Positions 60,001 through 62,000 of a DNA stretch of 62,000 bases are shown one piece after another. Position 1 is the first letter of the stretch. The number at the start of each line of letters is the position of its first letter. The DNA lies in the NCBI GenBank assembly GCA_030141605.1, contig JAQGDQ010000174.1, positions 1-62,000 on the forward strand, written 5' to 3'. A model generated the notes under the pieces. The model was given only the letters and a program-made list of their open reading frames with translations, was not told where the DNA came from and did no database searches. Both the position numbers and the translations under genes were made by a program. This stretch comes from Tubiluchus corallicola. Taxonomy: Eukaryota > Priapulida > Priapulimorpha > Priapulimorphida > Tubiluchidae.

Positions 60001-62000
60001 TTGCAATTTCCTCGTCCTTCGCTTTTATTTCATCCTCTTGGCGGGCAATGGATAACAATGGCTTGACTTTTGTATACAACTTCCACCAGGCCCAGTTACG
60101 GCATTGAAGGTACTTCCTGGTGTTCCTCTGTATGACAATCATGGCGAGTCTCTGAGCCTTCATTCTCTCATATTCGTCTCTCATCAGGTGGCCTCTGATC
60201 TGTGCTTGCATCATCGTAAGAATCTTTGTAATGCGCTCGTCTCGCATTTCTTCAAGTCTGCCCAAAGCTCCTGCTTTGAAAAAGACCTTTGTAAGGCCAA
60301 GCTTGAACTCGGCAGTAGGCCATTGCAAAGCACCCAGTAATCGTTCACAGATGTCCTTGCCATCGTGAAATCCTTCTGGGATGGCATTCGGTGCTAAAAT
60401 CTGATATCTGCAAGGTAAAATATTGTCATCGTGATAACAAAAATGAGTACTTTTGGACTTCAGAGTGCATTTTTTAGAATGCAAGAATAGTACTGCTTTG
60501 TAAAAACAAACACTATAGATATAGCGATTGTAACAGAGATAGTCCACGCGAGGTTTCAATTATAAGTGCTGTTTTGGACTTTGTTCACGTGAAAATAAAA
60601 ATACTAAGCTTTAGTTTCTGGTTGAGGGACTCGACCCATATTGTTACTGTTTTGGATCCAGTTGTTGTAATTGTTGCTATTGTTGTTGTTGTTTTTTTGT
60701 TGTTGCTGCTGCTATTGTTGTTGTTGTTTTTTTTGTTGTTGCTGCTGCTATTGTTGTTGTTGGGGATGACTTTTTGAAAAAAGCCCAAAGCTCAGTGAAT
60801 TCGCAACGGATCGTCACGAAACTTTACCGAATCCTAGAATGCATCGACTGATGGAGCTGGATTTTCGATCTGCAATTTTCAATTCAATGTTACCAGTTAC
60901 ACCAATTGCCATTTCTTACCCACGACCTAGTTCAGTGCCTAGTTTAGGTAAGTATTTTTACCGCATACTAATACACTGCAATAACCCACTAGCTGCTGCG
61001 CCTTAAAAACAAATAATAAATTTGGGTTTCTATTTTAAAAATAATAAATAAGCAAAAAACTAACGCAGGGAAGGGTTGCTTTTAACGAAAACCTAAACTT
61101 TGAAGTGACAGCAGCTTTAAGGCGAGTATACTCCAATAGATTCCATATAAACCTAGACTCAAACATACTATTGCAAACGTACGAGCAAGCAATATTGGTA
61201 CACAAACAATTGTTTGGAAATCAAGAGTGGCGACTAGCATATGATAGCAAATCAACCATTACAAAACGTGATGCAAAACAGTGACCCGATCATCCCTCTG
61301 TCCATAATCCACAAATTCATTTTTAGTTGTGCTTGAAGCACAAGAAAACCCGTAACTTTCGTTAATGTAAAACAATCCGTCTTGAAGGTTTGTATCACCT
61401 ACGTACTATATTAATGCGCACAGAGCTTGTATTAAAAGCAACACTGTATAAAACTCAAAAATTTAAACTCCCGCGATGACCGTCAAGCTCAGCTATTTTA
61501 AGGACAAGTAGTTTGAAACAAGTTTAGATAACACTGCATAAAGCTTAAAAAATAATTAGAGCATTGGTAGCGCACACACTAGCTAAGTAACGATATAAAT
61601 TACTGTATCTTGTCAAGAAGATTAAAAACACATATTTTGGTGAATCAGTGGTGCACATTGGGAAGGTGAGTCAGCGAAATTTTACCATTTGACGTGAATA
61701 TTTTAAATTACTAAGAATTTCCTGTTCTAGTTACATATATCTTTCAAACAAGCAAGGGTAATACAACTTCGTTTGGAAAGTTTTTTTGGGGTATACTGCA
61801 ATAAAAAAGGAATTTATAAATCAAACAAAATTTAGCAAAAAAATTACACCAACCTCTGCTTAAAGTCAGCATACAGCAGCCGATTAGGAAACCCCTTTCT
61901 GCAAATTCGGATACCTTCCAGTACGCCATTGCAGGTAAGCTGATGCATAGTTAGCTTAGCATCCAGTACACCTGCTTCTTTTAGCTCATTAGGAATAATG
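54036..62000 (-). CDS. striated-muscle-type myosin II heavy chain, C-terminal two-thirds (gene span, 5' end outside window)
   Basis: Seven exons join with matching phases: 61854-62000, 59561-60407, 58666-59300, 58315-58393, 57544-57989, 55611-57249 and 54036-54080, giving about 1278 residues. In order they encode the SH2/SH1 thiol helix ([16 protein letters not shown]), converter, lever arm with two IQ motifs, the Trp-rich hook and invariant head-rod Pro ([14 protein letters not shown]), and a full heptad coiled-coil rod (subfragment 2 and light meromyosin). The hook [18 protein letters not shown] and the light-meromyosin end ([20 protein letters not shown]) are of striated type, not smooth or non-muscle type. 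In muscle thick filaments it is the ATP-driven, actin-binding motor subunit; the ATPase site lies in the missing 5' part. No frameshift or internal stop is seen. Confidence 0.93.
54409..54484 (-). repeat. tRNA-like sequence (SINE head or tRNA pseudogene)
   Basis: On the minus strand TAGCCGAATGG (54466-54476) is a perfect A box and GTTCGAAAC (54418-54426) a perfect B box at normal spacing. The T arm (GAGTTCGAAACTC) is good but the acceptor stem does not pair and the anticodon arm is irregular. Most like a Ser/Leu-type tRNA-derived SINE. Confidence 0.5.
55262..55553. repeat. (ATCTC)n and (CCTAT)n pentanucleotide tracts
   Basis: (ATCTC)n at about 55290-55348, an impure middle, then (CCTAT)n at 55440-55552. 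They lie in the last myosin intron, just downstream of the large rod exon. Confidence 0.95.
55611..57249 (-). CDS. myosin rod exon (light meromyosin, 546 codons)
   Basis: Acceptor TTACTTGGCAG; the first base completes a Lys codon. It runs from [20 protein letters not shown] through a continuous heptad repeat to [19 protein letters not shown], ending in phase 0 at donor GAG/GTAATT. It carries landmarks of the striated light meromyosin such as LAEWKQK-like [39 protein letters not shown] and the final filament-assembly region. Reading through the donor adds [15 protein letters not shown] before TGA at 55563-55565. Confidence 0.93.
57544..57989 (-). CDS. myosin rod exon
   Basis: Acceptor TTACTTTCAG, donor ATAAA/GTAAGT. 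It reads [19 protein letters not shown] through [18 protein letters not shown] to [11 protein letters not shown], with the last Lys codon split. Pure coiled coil, corresponding to the C-terminal part of subfragment 2 and start of light meromyosin. Confidence 0.93.
58315..58393 (-). CDS. myosin rod exon, 79 bases
   Basis: A short exon bounded by acceptor TTAATTTTTTCAG and donor AAG/GTAGAC. Its first base completes a Lys codon and it reads [18 protein letters not shown] then LDHVTKAK. It fills exactly the gap between the flanking rod exons and keeps the heptad pattern. Confidence 0.9.
58666..59300 (-). CDS. myosin rod exon (subfragment 2)
   Basis: Acceptor TTTTTCTTAG, donor GCAAA/GTGAGTA. It reads [40 protein letters not shown] and on to [15 protein letters not shown], with the last codon split. 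Typical subfragment 2 sequence; the phases fit both neighbours. Confidence 0.93.
59561..60407 (-). CDS. myosin exon: converter, IQ motifs, hook and start of rod
   Basis: Acceptor TTTTACCTTGCAG; the first base completes Arg. It begins [18 protein letters not shown] (end of converter: [20 protein letters not shown]), has essential and regulatory light-chain sites ([38 protein letters not shown]), the head-rod Pro in VKPLLS, and the first 190 or so rod residues to KKNIDETLQ. Donor CTGCAG/GTGTGT. Confidence 0.95.
60408..61853 (-). other. myosin intron in the converter region
   Basis: A 1446-base intron, the longest between the head and rod exons seen here. Many invertebrate muscle myosins have alternative exons near the converter, but I find no second converter-like exon. 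Apart from the TTG tract it holds nothing recognisable. Confidence 0.6.
60657..60762. repeat. (TTG)n impure microsatellite
   Basis: TTG, TTT and CTG triplets, in two similar halves. Poly-Leu, poly-Val and poly-Asn frames are artefacts. Confidence 0.92.
61854..62000 (-). CDS. myosin motor exon (reactive thiol region), cut by the window edge
   Basis: On the minus strand it reads [40 protein letters not shown] and LLYADFKQ, then splits an Arg codon at donor CAGAG/GTTGGT. TCNG carries the SH2 cysteine and ICRKG the SH1 cysteine of the family. The exon continues past 62000, where the rest of the motor domain must lie. Confidence 0.95.

Overview
The window reads as genomic DNA from an invertebrate bilaterian. 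It is AT-rich, its coding sequence is split by GT-AG introns, and long microsatellites and minisatellites and decayed transposon pieces fill most of the space. The two recognisable families are a striated-muscle-type myosin II heavy chain and an insulin-like peptide. I cannot fix the phylum. The insulin A and B chains look protostome-like to me, but that is inference.

Layout. 1-8270 is repeat-rich: a hAT-like MITE that carries a very long (GA)n tract (1699-2375), a (TAAATA)n array, the C-terminal piece of a Penelope-like element followed by an 11-copy 77-80 bp tandem array (about 3264-4357), and a 68 bp array (7365-7990). From 8270 to 21870 I reconstruct a three-exon minus-strand gene for a 109-residue Arg/Gly/Tyr-rich protein. 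Its introns hold a LINE remnant turned into a 79 bp minisatellite, an 86 bp higher-order minisatellite, a foldback hairpin and, on the same strand, an apparently complete insulin-like peptide gene (17653-18045). From 21870 to 53795 I see mostly noncoding sequence: a 317 bp palindrome at 23 kb that shares sequence with the Penelope-like region, two copies of a TTAA-flanked MITE (26843 and 46498), another inverted repeat (36.5-36.9 kb) and very long tri- and tetranucleotide tracts. It also holds a few candidate first, internal or terminal exons: 39866-39992 is the best, the others are weak.

From 53795 to the right edge lies the 3' two-thirds of a minus-strand striated-muscle-type myosin heavy chain gene, entering from beyond 62000. 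Seven exons can be joined with consistent splice phases. They run from the reactive-thiol (SH1/SH2) region of the motor through converter, two light-chain-binding IQ motifs and the whole coiled-coil rod, to a short last exon encoding a basic-then-acidic tail.

The myosin would form muscle thick filaments, the insulin-like peptide would be a secreted hormone, and the small Arg/Gly/Tyr-rich protein has no assigned role. Nothing shows that they work together. Exon joins rest on splice consensus and phase only; no transcript evidence was available.
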